This document shows positions 27,938 through 42,100 of a stretch of 64,000 bases of DNA, piece by piece. The notes below the pieces were generated by a model. That model was not told where the DNA came from, searched no databases, and saw nothing but the letters and a program-made list of their open reading frames with translations. Positions within the stretch are counted from its first letter, which is position 1. Each line of letters opens with the position of its first letter. The position numbers and the translations under genes were made by a program. This DNA is from Mercurialis annua (Eukaryota; Streptophyta; Magnoliopsida; Malpighiales; Euphorbiaceae): NCBI RefSeq assembly GCF_937616625.2, contig NC_065575.1:25295001-25359000 (forward strand), in the 5' to 3' direction.

Positions 27938-28841
27938 CCCCGGAATTGTTTTCCGGGGCGTTCCGACGTGCTAATAGCGTAAAAACGCTCCAAACTCATC
28001 CAAAACGCTTAATCTATATTCAAAATGCTATAACTCAATCCTAAAACCATTAAAACGATTATATCGTTCCGTGGCCTAAAACTTTGACTCGATATAACTC
28101 CAAAAATATCCATTCAAACAGGAAAACGTCAAGCTTACCGTGATTACCCGTTGAAATCTGATCGATTTGAGCTATAGAACGTCGGAAACGGACGAGAAAC
28201 GGAAACCGCGCGACGAACCGTATAAAAGCGACGATGAAAAGGAAAATGAAAGTAACTGATATGGCTTCTGGAGCTTTCATCCTTAATGATGAAGGTTATA
28301 TATATTGTGGCTAAATGTCGCTTTTGGTCCTTGAACTCTTTAACTTAAACCAATTCTCTATTAAACTTTCCATTTTAACTTAACGATTACTTATTTATTT
28401 TAACTCAATTACGTACGTATTATTTATATCCAAATAAATAATACGATTCTAAAATTATTATTTCCCGTCAATAATCCTCTAATTTCTATTCTCGAGGCTC
28501 AATTGGCTAATTTACACATTAGCCCTTAAACTTTTCAAAATTTACAATTTAGTCCTAAACGCATCCGCGTCCAAATTTTAAAAGGTCTCCGATTGACCCG
28601 AAACTTTTATCACAAATATTATAAAATATTTCGCGGACCTTGGCGAAATAATTCTTATCTCGGGATTTATAATTTATTTTATATTAATTTTCTAACCATT
28701 TTCCTTTAATCCCGCTAATCCGTTCAATAAAAATTACTTTAAATTCCCGATATCAATAAATTAAATCCATCTTAACTTAGTTTATCGAAATTCACGTCAC
28801 GTGGCACAACTTAATTATTCTAAAATATTTGGGGTATTACA

Positions 28842-30113
28842 ACTATGTCGTGTCACAAGTCTCTTTAACGCGTCGTTCCGATTACCTAAATATGGTTAGG
28901 TTATATTATGTAAAGTCTACGTGATAAGTGACGCTAGATTAGTATCTTGCGTCTCAAGTCTCTTTAACGAGTCACAAGTCTCTCTAACGCGTCTTTCCAA
29001 TTACCTAAGCGTTAGGTTATATTAGGAAAAGTAAGTTAAAAGTGACGCTAGATTACTATGTCGCATCACAAGTCTCTGTAACGCGTCGTTCCGATTATAT
29101 AGGCATGGTTAGGTTATATTACCCAAAGTGTGCGTAAAAAGTGACGCTAGATAGTATGTCGCATCAAAAGTCCCTTTAACCCGTCGTTCAGATTACCTAA
29201 GCATAGTTAGGTTATATTACACAAAGTGTGCTTGAAAAGTGACGCTAGATTAGTATGTCCCGTCACAAGTCTCTTTAAGTTATTGTTCCGATTACCTAAG
29301 CATGGTTTGGTTATATTACGCAAAGTGTGCGTGAAAAGTGACGCTAGATTAGCATGTAGCGTCACTAGTATCTTTAACTTCTCGTTCTGATTACCTAAGC
29401 ATAGTTAGGTTATATTACGCAAAATGTGCGTGAAATGTGACGCTAGATTAGTATGTCGCATCAAAAGTCTTTTAACTCGTTGTTCTGATTATCTAAGCAT
29501 GGTTAGGTTATATTACGCAAACGGTGCGTGAAAAGTGATGCTAGATTAGTATGTCGCGTCACAAGTCTCTCTAACTTGTTGTTCTGATTACCTAAGCATG
29601 GTTAGGTTATGGTACGCAAAGTGTGCGTGAAAAGTGACGCTAGATGAGTATGTCGCGTGTCAAGTCTCTCTAACGCGTCGTTCCGATTACCAAAGCATGT
29701 TTAGGCTATATTATGCAATGTGTGCGTGAAAAGTGATGCTAGATTAGTATGTTGTGTCTCAAGTCTATTTAACACGTCGTTTCAATTACCATGCTTATGT
29801 CGCGTCACAAGTCTCTCTATTGCGTCGTTCCGATTATATTACGCAAAGTTTGCGTGAAAAATGACGCTAGATTAGTATGTCACGTGTCAACTCTCTTTAA
29901 CGCGTCGTTTTGATTACCTAAGCATGATTAGATTATATTACGCAAAGTGTGCCTGAAAAGTGACGCTAGATTAGTATGTCATGTCACAAGTGTCTTTATC
30001 GCATCGTTCCAATTATCTAAGCATGGTTGGGTTATATTACGCAAAGAGTGCGTGAAAAGTGACGCTAGATTAGTATATCGTGTTTCAAGTCTCTATAACG
30101 CGTCGTTTCGATA
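28842..30113 (+). repeat. 99-bp satellite array, forward, resumes after the LTR element
   Basis: The array continues in register after the duplicated ACTAT. It ends at a head-to-head junction where ACGCGTCGTTT is followed within a few bases by AAACGACGCGT. Confidence 0.95.
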
Positions 30114-33100
30114 ATCAAAACGACGCGTAAAAGAGAGTTTAGACACGACATACTAATCTAGCGTCACCTTTAACGTACACTTTGCGTAATATAACCTAAC
30201 CATTCTCAGGTAATCAGAAAGACACTTTAGAGAGAATTGTGACATGACATAAGCATGGTAATCGAAACGACGGGTTAAATAGACTTGAGACGCGACATAC
30301 TAATCTAGCGTCACCTTTCACGCACACATTGCATAATATAGACCAAACATGCTTAGGTAATCGGAACGACGCGGTAGAGAGACTTGCGACGCGATATACT
30401 AATCTAGCATCACTTTTCACACACACTTTGTGTAATATAACCTAACAATGCTTAGGCAATGCGAACGACGCGTTGCAGAGAATTGAGACGCGACATACTA
30501 ATCTAGCGTCAATTTTCACGCACACTTTGCGTAATATAACCTAACCATGCTTAGATAATTGGAACGATATGAAAAAGAGACTTGTGACATGACATACTAA
30601 CCTAGCGTCATTTTTCAGGCAAACTTTGCGTAATATAACCTAACCATGCTTAAGTAATCGGCACGACGCAATAGAGAGATTTGTGACGCGACATAAGCAT
30701 GGTAATCAAAACGACGCATTAAATAGACTTGAGACGCGACATATTAATCTAGCGTAACTTTTCACGCACACTTTGCGTAATATAACCTGACTATGCTTAG
30801 GTAATCAGAACGACCAGTTAAAGAGACTGGTGACGCGACATACTAATCTAGCTTCACTTTTCACGCACAATTTGCGTAGTATAACCTAACCATGCTTAGG
30901 TAATCCGAACGACGCGTTAAAGAGACTTGAGAAGCGACATACTAATCTAGCGTTACTTTGCACGCACACTTTGCTTAATATAAACCTAACCATGCCTAGG
31001 TAATCGGAACGACTCGTTTGAGTGACTTGTGACGCGACATAAGTATTGTGATCGAAAACGATGCATTAAAGAGACTTGAGACACGACATACAAATCGAAC
31101 GTCACTTTTCACGAACACTTTGCGTAATATAACCTAACCATGCTTAGGTAATCGGATCGACGCGTTAAAGAGACTTGTGATGGGACATACTAATCTAGCA
31201 TCACTTTTAACGCACACTTTGCGTAATATAACCTAACCATTCTTAACTAATCGGAACGACACGTTAGAGAGAATTGTGACCCGACATAAGCATGGTAATC
31301 GAAACGATGTGTTAAAGAGACTTGAGACGCGACATACTGATCTAGCGTCACTTTTCACGCATACATTGCATAATATAGCCTAATCATGCTTAGGTAATCG
31401 GAACGACGCGTTAGAGAGACTTGTGATGCGACATAAACATGGTAAATGAAACGACGCATTATAGAGACTAGAGTCGCAACATACTAATCTAACGTCACGT
31501 TTCAAGCACACTTTGTGTAATATAACCTAACCATACTTAGGTAATCGGAACGACGTGTAAAAGAGACTTGTGATGCGACATAGTAATCTAGCATCACTTT
31601 TAACGCACACTTTCCTTAATATAACCTGACCATGCTTAGGTAATCGGAACGACGCGCTTGAGTGACTTTAGACGCGACATACTAATCTAGCGTTACTTTT
31701 AACGCAGACTTTGCGTAATATAACCTAACCATGCTTAGGTATTTAGAACGACGCGTTAAAGAGACTTCAGACGCGACATACTAATCAAGCGTCACTTTTC
31801 ACGCACACTTTGCGTAATATAACCTAACCATGCTTAGGTAATCGGAACGACGCGTTAGAGAGACTTGTGACGCTACATAAGCATGGTAATTGAAACGAAG
31901 CATTAAAGAGACTTGAGACACGACATTATAATCTAAGCATCACTTTTCACCCACACTTTGCGTAATATAACCTAACGATGCTTAGGTAATCGGAACGACG
32001 CGTTAAAAAGACTTGTGACTCGACATACTAATTTAGATTCACTTTTCATGCACACTTTGCGTAATATAACCTAACAATGCTTCGGTAATCGGAACGACAC
32101 ATTAGAGAGACTTGTGACGTGATCCAAACGAAGCGTTATAGAGATTTAAGACGCGGCATACTAATCTAGAGTCACTTTTCATGCACACTTTGCGTAATAT
32201 AACCTAACCATACTTAGATAATTGGAACAATGCAATAAAGAGACTTGTGACATGACATACTAATCTAGCGTCACTTTTCACGCACATTTTGCGTAATATA
32301 ATCTAACCATGCTTAGGTAATCAAAACGACGCGTTAAAGAGAGTTGACATGTGACATACTAATCTAGCGTCATTTTTCACGCACACTTTGCGTAATATAA
32401 CCTAACCATGCTTAGGTAATCAGAACGACGCAATAGAGAGACTTGTGACGCGACATAAGCATTGTAATCGAAACGACGCGTTAAATAGACTAGAGACGCA
32501 ACATACTAAGGTAGCGTAACTTTTGACGCACACATTGCATAATATAACCTAAACATGCTTACATAATCGGAACGGCGAGTTAGAGAGACTTGTGACGCAA
32601 TATACTAATCTAGTCACTTTTCACACACACTTTCCGTAATATAACCTAACCATGCTGAGGCAATCGGAACGACGCGTTGCAGAGACTTATAACCTGACAT
32701 ACTAATCTAGCGTCACTTTTCATGCACACTTTGCGTAATATAACCTTACCATGCTTAGGTAATCGGAACGACGTGTTAAAAAGACTTGTGATGCGACATA
32801 GTAATCTAGCGTCACTTTTAACGCACACTTTCCGTAATATAACCTAACCATGCTGAGGTAATTGGAACGACGCGTTAGAGAGATTTGTGACGCGCATAAG
32901 CATAGTAATCAAAACGACGCATTAAAGAGACTTGAGACGCGACATATTAATCTAGCGTCACTTTTCACGCACACTTTGCGTAATTTAACCTAAGCATGCT
33001 TAGGTAAACGGAACGACGTGTTAAAGAGACTGGTGACGCGACATATTAATCTAGTTTCACTTTTCAAGCACACTTTGCGTAATATAACCTAACCATGCTA

Positions 33101-36100
33101 AGGTAATCCGAACGATGCGTTAAAGAGACTTGAGAAGCGACATACTAATCAATTGTTACTTTGCACGCACACTTTGCGTAATATAACCTAACCATGCTTA
33201 GGTAATTGGAACGACGCGTTTGAGAGACTTGTGATGCGACATACGCATGGTAATCAAAAACGATGCATTAAAGAGACTTGAGACGCGATATACAATTCGA
33301 GCGTCACTTTTCACGCACACTTTGCGTAATGTAACCTAACCATGCTTGGGTAATCGGAACGACGTGTTAAAGAGACTGGTAACACGACATACTAATCTAG
33401 CTTCACTTTTCACGGACACTGCGCGTAAAATAACCTAACCATGCTTAGGTAATCGGAACAACGCGTTAAAGAGACTTGAGACGCGACATACTAATCTAGA
33501 GTTACTTTGCATGCACACTTTGCGTAGTATAACCTAACCATGCCAAGGTAACCGGAACGACGCGTTTGAGAGACTTGTGACACGACATAAGCATGGTAAT
33601 CGAAAACGATGCATTAAAGAGACTTGAGACGCGACATACAAATCGAGCGTCACTTTTCACGCACACTTTGTGTAATATAACCTAACCATGCTTAGGTAAT
33701 CGGATCGACGCGTTAAAGAGACTTATGACGGGACATACTAATCTAGCGTAACTTTTAACGCACACTTTGCGTAATATAACCTAACCATTCTTAGGTAATC
33801 GGAACGACGCGTGCGAGAGAATTGTTATCCGACATAAGCATGGTAATTGAAATGACGCGTTAAAGAGACTTGAGACGCGACATACTAATCTAGTGTCACT
33901 CTTCACGCACACATTGCATAATATAGCCAAACCATGCTTAGGTAATCGGAACGATGCGTTAGAGAGACTTGTGACGCGACATAAACATGGTAATCGAAAT
34001 GACGCATTATAGAAACTTGAGACGCGACATACTAATCTAACGTTACTTTTCTAAAACCTAACCATACTTAGGTAATCGGAACGATGCGTAAAAGAGACTT
34101 GTGATGCGACATAGTAATCTAGCGTCACTTTTATCGCACACTTTCCTTAATATAACGTAACCATGCTTAGGTAATCGGAACGACGCGTTAGAGAGACTTG
34201 AGACGCGACATACTAATCTAGCGTTACTTTTTACGCACACTTTGCGTAGTATAACCTAGCCATGCTTAGATAATTAGAACGATGCGATAAAGAGACTTGT
34301 GACGCTATCAAAATGACGCGTCATAGAGACTTGAGATGCGACATACTAATCTAGCGTCACTTTTCAAGGACACTTTGCGTAATATAACCTAACCATGGTA
34401 ATCGAAATGACGCGTAAATAGACTTGTGATGCGACATAGTAATCTAGCGTCACTTTTAACGCACACTTTCCGTAATATAACCTAACCATGCTTAGGTAAT
34501 CGGAATGACGCGTTAGAGAGACTTGTGACGCGACATAAGCATGGTAATCGAAACGAAGTATTCAAAAGACTTGAGATGCGACATTATAATCTAGCGTCAC
34601 TTTTCACGCACACTTTGCGTATTATAACCTAACCATGCTTAGGTAATCGGAACGACGCGTTAAAAAGACTTGTGACTCGACATACTAATTTAGAGTCAGT
34701 TTTCATGCACACTTTGCGTAATATAACCTAACCATGCTATGATAATCGAAACAATGCGTTTGAGAGACTTGTGATGCGATCGAAACAACGCATTATAGAG
34801 ACTTGAGACGCGTCCTACTAATCTAGCGTCACTTGTCACGCACACTTTGCGTAATATAACCTAATCATGCTTAGATAATTGGAACGATGCGATAAAGAGA
34901 ATTGTGACATGACATACTAATCTAGCATCACTTTTCACGCACACTCTGCGCATATTTCACCTAACCATGCTTACGTAATCAAAACGACGCGTTAAAGAGA
35001 GTCGAGACGGGAAATACTAATCTAGCATCATTTTTCAAGCACACTTGCGTAATATAACCTAACCATGCTTAGGTAATCGGAACGACACAATATCTCCTTG
35101 TGACGCGACCTAAGCATGGTAATCGAAACGACCCGTTAAATAGACTTGAGACGCAACATACTAATCTAGCGTCACTTTTCACGCACATATTGCATAATAT
35201 AGCCTAATCATGCTTAGGTAATCGGAACGACGCGTTAGAGAGACTTGTGACGCGATATACTAATCTAGTGTCACTTTTCATTCACACTTTACGTAATATA
35301 ACCTAACCATGCTTAGGCAATCAGAACGACGCGTTGCGGTGACTTGTCACCTGACATACTAATCCAGCGTCACCTTTCACGCACACTTTGCGTAATATAA
35401 CCTAACCATGCTTAGGTATCTGGAACGACGTGTTAAAAGACTTGTGATGCTACATAGTAATCTAGCGTCACTTTTAACGCACACTTTCTGAATATAACCT
35501 AACCATGCATAGTAATCGGAACGACGCGTTAGAGAGACTTGTGACGCGACATACGCATGGTAATCGAAATGACCCGTTAAAGAGACTTGAGGCGCGACAT
35601 ACTATTCTAATGTCACTTTTTACGCACACGTTGCGTAATATAACCTAACCATGCTTAAATAATCGGAATGACGCGTTAAAGAGACTTGAGACGCGACATA
35701 CTAATCTAGCATCACTTGTCAAGCACACTTTTTGTAATATTAACTAATCATGCTGAAGTAATCGGACTGACGCGTTAGAGACTTGAGACGCGACATACTA
35801 ATCTAGCGTTACTTTTCACGCACACTTTGCGTAATATAACCTAACCATGCTTAGGTAATCGGAACGATGCGTTAAAGAGACTTGAGACGCGACATACTAA
35901 TATAGCGTCACTTTTTACGTACACTGTGCGTAATATAACCTAACCATGCATACGTAATCGAAACGACATGTTAAAGAGACTTGAGACGTGACATACGAAT
36001 CTAGCGTCAATTTTTATGCACACTTTGCGTAATATAATCTAACCATGCATAGGTAATCGAAACGACATGTAATAGAGACTTGAGACGCGACATACTAATC

Positions 36101-39100
36101 TAGCATCACTTTTCACGCACACTTTTTGTAGTATAACCTAACCATGCTGAAGTAATCGGACCAACGCGTTAAAGAGACTTGAGACGCGACATACTAATCT
36201 AACGTCACTTTTCACGCACACTTTGCGTAATATAACCTAACCATGCGGAAATTGGAACGACGCGTTAAAGAGACTTGAGGCGCAACATACTAATCTATTG
36301 TCACTTTTCACGCACACTTTGCGTAATATAACCTAACCATGATTAGGTAATAAGTACGATGTGTTAGAGATACTTGCGACTCGACATAAGCATGGTAATC
36401 GAAACGATGCGCTAAAGAGACTTGAGACGCGACATACTAATTTAGCGTCACTTTTCACGCACAATTTGCGTAATATAACAAAACCAAGCTTAGGTAATTC
36501 GAATTAAAGAGACTTGAGATGCGACATACTAATCTAGCGTCACTTTTCACCCACACTTTGCGTAATATAACCTAACTATGCTTAGGTAATCGGAACGTCG
36601 CTTTAGAGACTTGTAACGCGACATAGGCATAGTAATCGAAACGATGCATTAAAGAGACTTGAGACGCTACATACTAATCTAGCGTCATTTTTCAGGCACA
36701 CTTTTAGTAATATAACCTAAGCATACTGAAGTTATCGGACCGACGCGTTAAAGAGACTTTAGACACGACATACTAATCTAGCGTCACTTTTCAAGTACAC
36801 TTTGCATAATATAACATAACATTGCTTAGGTAATAAAAACGACGCGTTAAAGAGACTTTTGACGCGACATACTAATCTAGCATCACTTTCAACACACACT
36901 TTGCGTAATATAACCTAACCATGCATTGGTAATCCGAACTATGCGTTAGAGAGACTTGTGACGCACACTTTGCGTAATATAACCTAACCATGCTTAGGTA
37001 ATCAAAACGACGCGTTATAAAGACTTGAGACGCGACATACATTTATTGTCACTTTTTGCGCACACTTTGTGTAATATAACCTAATCATGCTTAGGTAATC
37101 AGAACGACGCGTTACAAAGACTTGAGACGCGACATACTAATCTAGCGTCACTTTTCACGCACACTTTGCGTAATATAACTTATCCATGCTTAGGTAATCG
37201 TAACGACGCGTTAAAGATACTTGAGGCACGACATACTAATCAATTGTCACTTTGCATAATATAACCTAACGATGCTTATGTTATCAGAACGACACGTTAG
37301 AGAGACATGGGATGCGACATACTAATCTAGCGTCACTTTTCACGTATACTTTGCGTAATATAACCTAACCATGCTTAGGTAATTGAAACGACACGTTACA
37401 AAGACTTGAGACGCGACATACTAATCTATTGTCACGTTTAGCGCACACTTTGTGTAATATAACCTAACCATGCTTAGGTAATTAAAACGAGGCGTTAAAG
37501 AGACTTGTGAGGCGACATACTAATCTAGCGTCACTTTTCTCGCACACTTTGCGTAGTACTAGCCATGCTTATAGGTAATCGAAACGACGCGACATACTAA
37601 TCTAACTGTCACTTTTCACGGACACTTTGTATAATATAACCTAAACATTCTTAGGTAATCGGAACGACGCGTTAGAGAGACTTGTGAAGCGACATAAAGA
37701 AGGTAATCGAAACGACGTGATGAAGAGACTTGAGACGCGACATACTAATCAAGCGTCACTTCTTACGCACATTTCGCGTAATAAAAACTTACCATGCATA
37801 AATAATCGGAACGACACGTTAAAGAGACCTGAGACACGACATACTAATCTAGCATCACGAATCACACACACTTTTCGTAAAATAAACTAACCATGCTGAA
37901 GTAATCGGACTGACGCGTTAAAAAGACTTGAGAAGCGACATACTAATCAATTGTCCCTTTTCCCGCACACTTTGTGTAATATAACAAAACCATGCTTAGG
38001 TAATCGTAACGACGCGTTAAAGAGACTTGCAATGCGACATACTTATCTAGCGTCACTTTTGACGTACACTTTGCATAATATAACCTAAAGATGCTTATGT
38101 AATCAGAATGACACGTTAGAGAGACTTGAGATGCGACATTCTAATCTAGCTTCATTTTTCACGCACACTTTGCGTAATATAACCTAACCATGCTTAGGTA
38201 ATCGGAACGACACGTTAAAAAGATTTGAGATGCGACATACTAATCTATTGTCACTTTTGGCGTATATAATATAACCTAACCATGCTTAGGTAATCGGAAC
38301 GACGCGTTAAAGAGACTTGAGACGCGACATACTAATCTAGCATCACTTTTCATGCACACTTTGCGTATTATAACCTAACCATGCTTAGGTAATCGGACCG
38401 ACGCGTTAAAAAGACTTGAGGCGCGACATACTAATCTAACGTCACTTTTCACGGACACTTTGCGTAATATAACCTAACCATGCTTAAGTAATGGAAACGA
38501 CGCGTTAGAGAGACTTGTGACCCGACATAAGCATGGTAATCAAAACGACGCGTTAAATAGACTTGAGACGCGACATACTAATCTACCGTCACTTTTTACG
38601 CACAATTTGCGTAATATAACCTAACCATGCTTAGGTAATTGGAACGATGCGTAAAAGTGACTTGAGACGCACCATACTAATCTTTCGCATTTCACACAAA
38701 CTCTGCTTAATATGACCTAACGGTGCTTAGGTAATCGGAACGATGCGTTAGAAAGACTTGTGACGCGACATAAGCATGGTAATCGGAACGACGCATAAAA
38801 GAGACTTGAGACGCGACATACTCATCTAGCGTCACTTTTTACGCACACTTTGTGTGATATAACCTAACCATTCTTAGGTAATCGTGAACGACATGTTACA
38901 GAGACTTGAGATGGGGCATACTAATTTAGCGTCACTTTACACGCACACTTTGCGTAATATAACCTAACCATGCTTACGTAATCAGAACGACGCGTTAAAA
39001 AGACTTGAGACTCGACTTACTAATCTAGCGTCACTTTTCACGCACACTTTGCGTAATATAACCTAACCATGCTTAGGTAATCGAAACGACGCTTTAAAAA

Positions 39101-39118
39101 GACTTGAGATGCGACATA
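30114..39118 (-). repeat. 99-bp satellite array, inverted block of 9 kb
   Basis: All monomers here are in reverse orientation (TAATATAACCTAACCATGCT, AGGTAATCGGAACGACGCGT). Both the 99-bp and the 48-bp forms are present, the short form being recognised by GACATAAGCATGGTAATCG. The block ends near 39119, where GCGACATA is followed by forward GTTAGGTTATATTACG. Confidence 0.95.
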
Positions 39119-42100
39119 GAGTTAGGTTATATTACGCAAAGAGTGCGTGAAAAGTGACGCTAGATTAGAATGTTGCATCTCAAGTCTGTATTACGCGTCG
39201 TTCCGATTACCTAAGCATCGTTAGGTTATATTACGCAAAGTATGCGTAAAAATTGACGCTAGATTAGTATGTCGCATTTCAAGTCTCTTTAACGCGTCAT
39301 TTCGATTGCTAAGCTTATGTCGCGTCACAAGTCTCTTTTAAGCGTCGTTTCGATTTCTACGCATATGTCGCGTCACAAGTCTCTTTTATGCGTCGTTCCG
39401 AACACCTAAGCATGGTTAGAAAATATTACACAAAGTGTGCGTGAAAAGTTACGCTAGATTAGTATGTCATGTCTCATGTCCCTTTAACGCGCCGGTCCGA
39501 TTACCTAAGCATGGTTAGGTTATATTGCGCAAAGTGTGCGTGAAAAGTGACGCAAGATTAGTATGTCGCGTCTAAAGTCTCTTTAAGGCGTCGTTTCATT
39601 ACCATTCTTATGTCGCGTCACAAGTCTCTCTAAAGCATCGTTCCAATTACCTAAGCATGGTTAGTTTATATTACGCAAAGTGTGCGTGAAAAGTGAAATA
39701 GATTAGTATGTCGCGTCTCAAGTCTTTTTGACGTTTTGTTCCGATTACCTAAGCATGGTAAGGTTAAATTACGCAAAGAGTGCGTAAAATGTGATGCTAG
39801 ATTAGTATGTCGTGTCTCAATCCTCTTTGACGAGTTGTTCCGATTACCTAAGCATGGTTAGGTTATATTACGCAGAGTGTGCGTTAAAAGATACAATAGA
39901 TTAGTATGTCGCGTCTCAAGTCTTTTTAACGTGGCGTTTCGATTACCTAAGCATGGTTAGGTTATATTATGCAAACTGTGCGTGGAAAGTGACGCTAGAT
40001 TAGTATGTGGCGTCTCAAGTATCTTTAACCCGTCGTTTTGATTACCATGCTTATGTCGCGTCACAAGTCATGGTTAGGTTATATTACGCAAAGTGTACGT
40101 TAAAAGTGACGCTAGAATACTATGTCGCGTCACAAGTTTCTTTAACGCGTCGTTCCGATAATCTAAGCATGGTTAGGTTATATAAGCAAAGTGTGCGTGA
40201 AAAGTGACGCTAGATTAGTATGTCGTGTCTCAAGTCTCTTTAACGCGTCGTTTTGATTACCGCGCTTATGCCGCGTCATAAGTCTCTCTAACGTGTCGTT
40301 ATAATTACCTAAGCATGGTTAGTTTATATTATGGAAAGTGTGCGTTAAAAGTGAAGTTAGATTACTATGTCCCGTCGCAAGTCTGTTTAACGCGTCGTTC
40401 TGATTATCTAAGCATGGTTTGGTTATATTACGTTAAGTTTGCGTGAAACCGGACGCTACATTAGTATGTTACATCACAAGTCTCTATAACGCATCGTTCC
40501 GATTACCCAAGCATGGTTATGTTATATTACGCAAAGCGTGCGTAAAAAATGACGCTAGATTAGTATGTCACGTCTCAAGTCTCTTTAACGCGTTGTTTCG
40601 ATTACCTAACTATCATTAGGTTATATTACGCAAAGTGTGCATAAAAAGTGACGCTAGATTAGTAAGTCGCATTTCAAATCTCTTTAACGCATCGTTTCGA
40701 TTACTATGCTTATGTCGCCTCACAAGTCTCTTTAACGCGTTGTTCCGAACACCTAAGCATGGTTTGGTTATATGACTCAAAGTGTGAGTGAAAAGTGACG
40801 CTAGATTAGTATATCGCGTCTCATGTCTCTTTAACTCGTCAGTCCGATAACCTAAGCACTGTTAGGTTATATTGCGCAAAGTGTGCGTGAAAAGTGACGC
40901 TAGAGTAGTATGTCGCTTCGCAAGTGTCTTTAACGCATCGTTCCAATTACCTTAAGCATTGTTAGTTTATATTACGCAAAGTGTGCGTGAAAAGTGATGC
41001 TAGATTTGTATGTCGTGCCAAAAGTCTCTTTAACGCGTTGTTCCGATTACCTAATAATAGTTCGGTTATATTACGCAAAGTGTGCATTAAAAGTGACAAT
41101 AGATTAGTATGTCGCATCTCAACTCTTTTTAACGCGTTGCTTTGATTATCTAAGCAAGGTTATGTTATATAATGCAAAGTGTGCGGGAAAAGTGACGCTA
41201 GATTACTCAGTCGCGTCTCAAGTGTCTTTAACACGTCCTTTCGATTACCATGCATATGTCGCGTCACAGGTCTCTCTAACGCGTCGTTCCGATTACCTAA
41301 GTACGGTTAGGTTACATTACGCAAAGTGTGCGTTAAAAGTGACGCTAGATTACTATGTTGCGTCACAAGTTTCATTAATGCATCGTTCCGATTACCTAAG
41401 CGTGGTTAGGTTATATTACACAAAGTGTGCGTGAAAAGTTACTCTAGATTAGTATGTCGCGTCTCAAGTCTCTTGAACGCGTCGTTTTGATTATCATGCT
41501 TTTGTCGCGTCACAAGTCTCTCTAACGTGTTGTTGTGATTACCTAAGCATGGTTAATTTATATTATGGAAAGTGTGCGTTAAAAGTGAAGCTAGAAAACT
41601 ATGTAGCGTCACAAGTCTCTTGAACGCGTCTTTCCGATTACCCAAGCATGGTTAGGTTATATTACACAAAGTGTGCGTGAAATTTGACGCTAGATTAGTA
41701 TGTCGCATCACAAGTCTCTTTAATGCGTCGTTCCGATTACCTAAGCATGGTTAGGTTATATACGCAAAGTGTGCGTGAACAATGACGCTAGATTAGTATG
41801 TCGCGCCTCAAGTATCTATAACGCGTCTTTTCGATTACCATGCTTATGTCGCGTCACAAGTCTCTCTAACGTGTCGTTCCGATTACCTAATCATGGTTAG
41901 GTTATATTTTGCAAAGTGTGCGTTAAAATTGACGGTAGAGTACTATGTCGTGTCACAAGCCACTTTAACCCGTCGTTCCGATTACCTTAGCAAAGTTAGG
42001 TTATATTATGCATAGTGTGCGTGAAAAGTGACGCTAGATTTGTATGTGGTATCTCAAGTCTTTTTAACGCATTGTTCCGATTAACCAATCATGGTTAGAT

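Larger units (their letters stand above)
14544..28841 (-). mobile_element. Non-autonomous LTR retrotransposon with 2.5-kb LTRs, interrupted by a nested element
   Basis: The element is flanked by exact 5-bp duplications, ACTAT (14539-14543 and 28842-28846), and the satellite monomer resumes in register on the other side. On the minus strand it begins TGTAATACCCC and ends GGGTCGTGACA. The 5' LTR is 26348-28841 and the 3' LTR 14544-17031. A primer binding site and polypurine tract are in the expected places, which fixes the orientation. Without the nested insertion the element is about 9.2 kb. The interior has no recognisable gag, protease, reverse transcriptase or integrase, and no open frame much above 100 codons. 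It is therefore a large non-autonomous (LARD-like) element. The LTRs differ at scattered positions, roughly 1% by eye, so it is older than the element nested in it. Confidence 0.93.
26348..28841 (-). repeat. 5' LTR of the outer element
   Basis: This 2494-bp LTR pairs with 14544-17031. It differs at scattered single bases and by length changes in an AT dinucleotide run and in the GTGCAC minisatellite (27802-27937). A TATA-like box lies at 28297-28307 on the minus strand. Confidence 0.92.
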
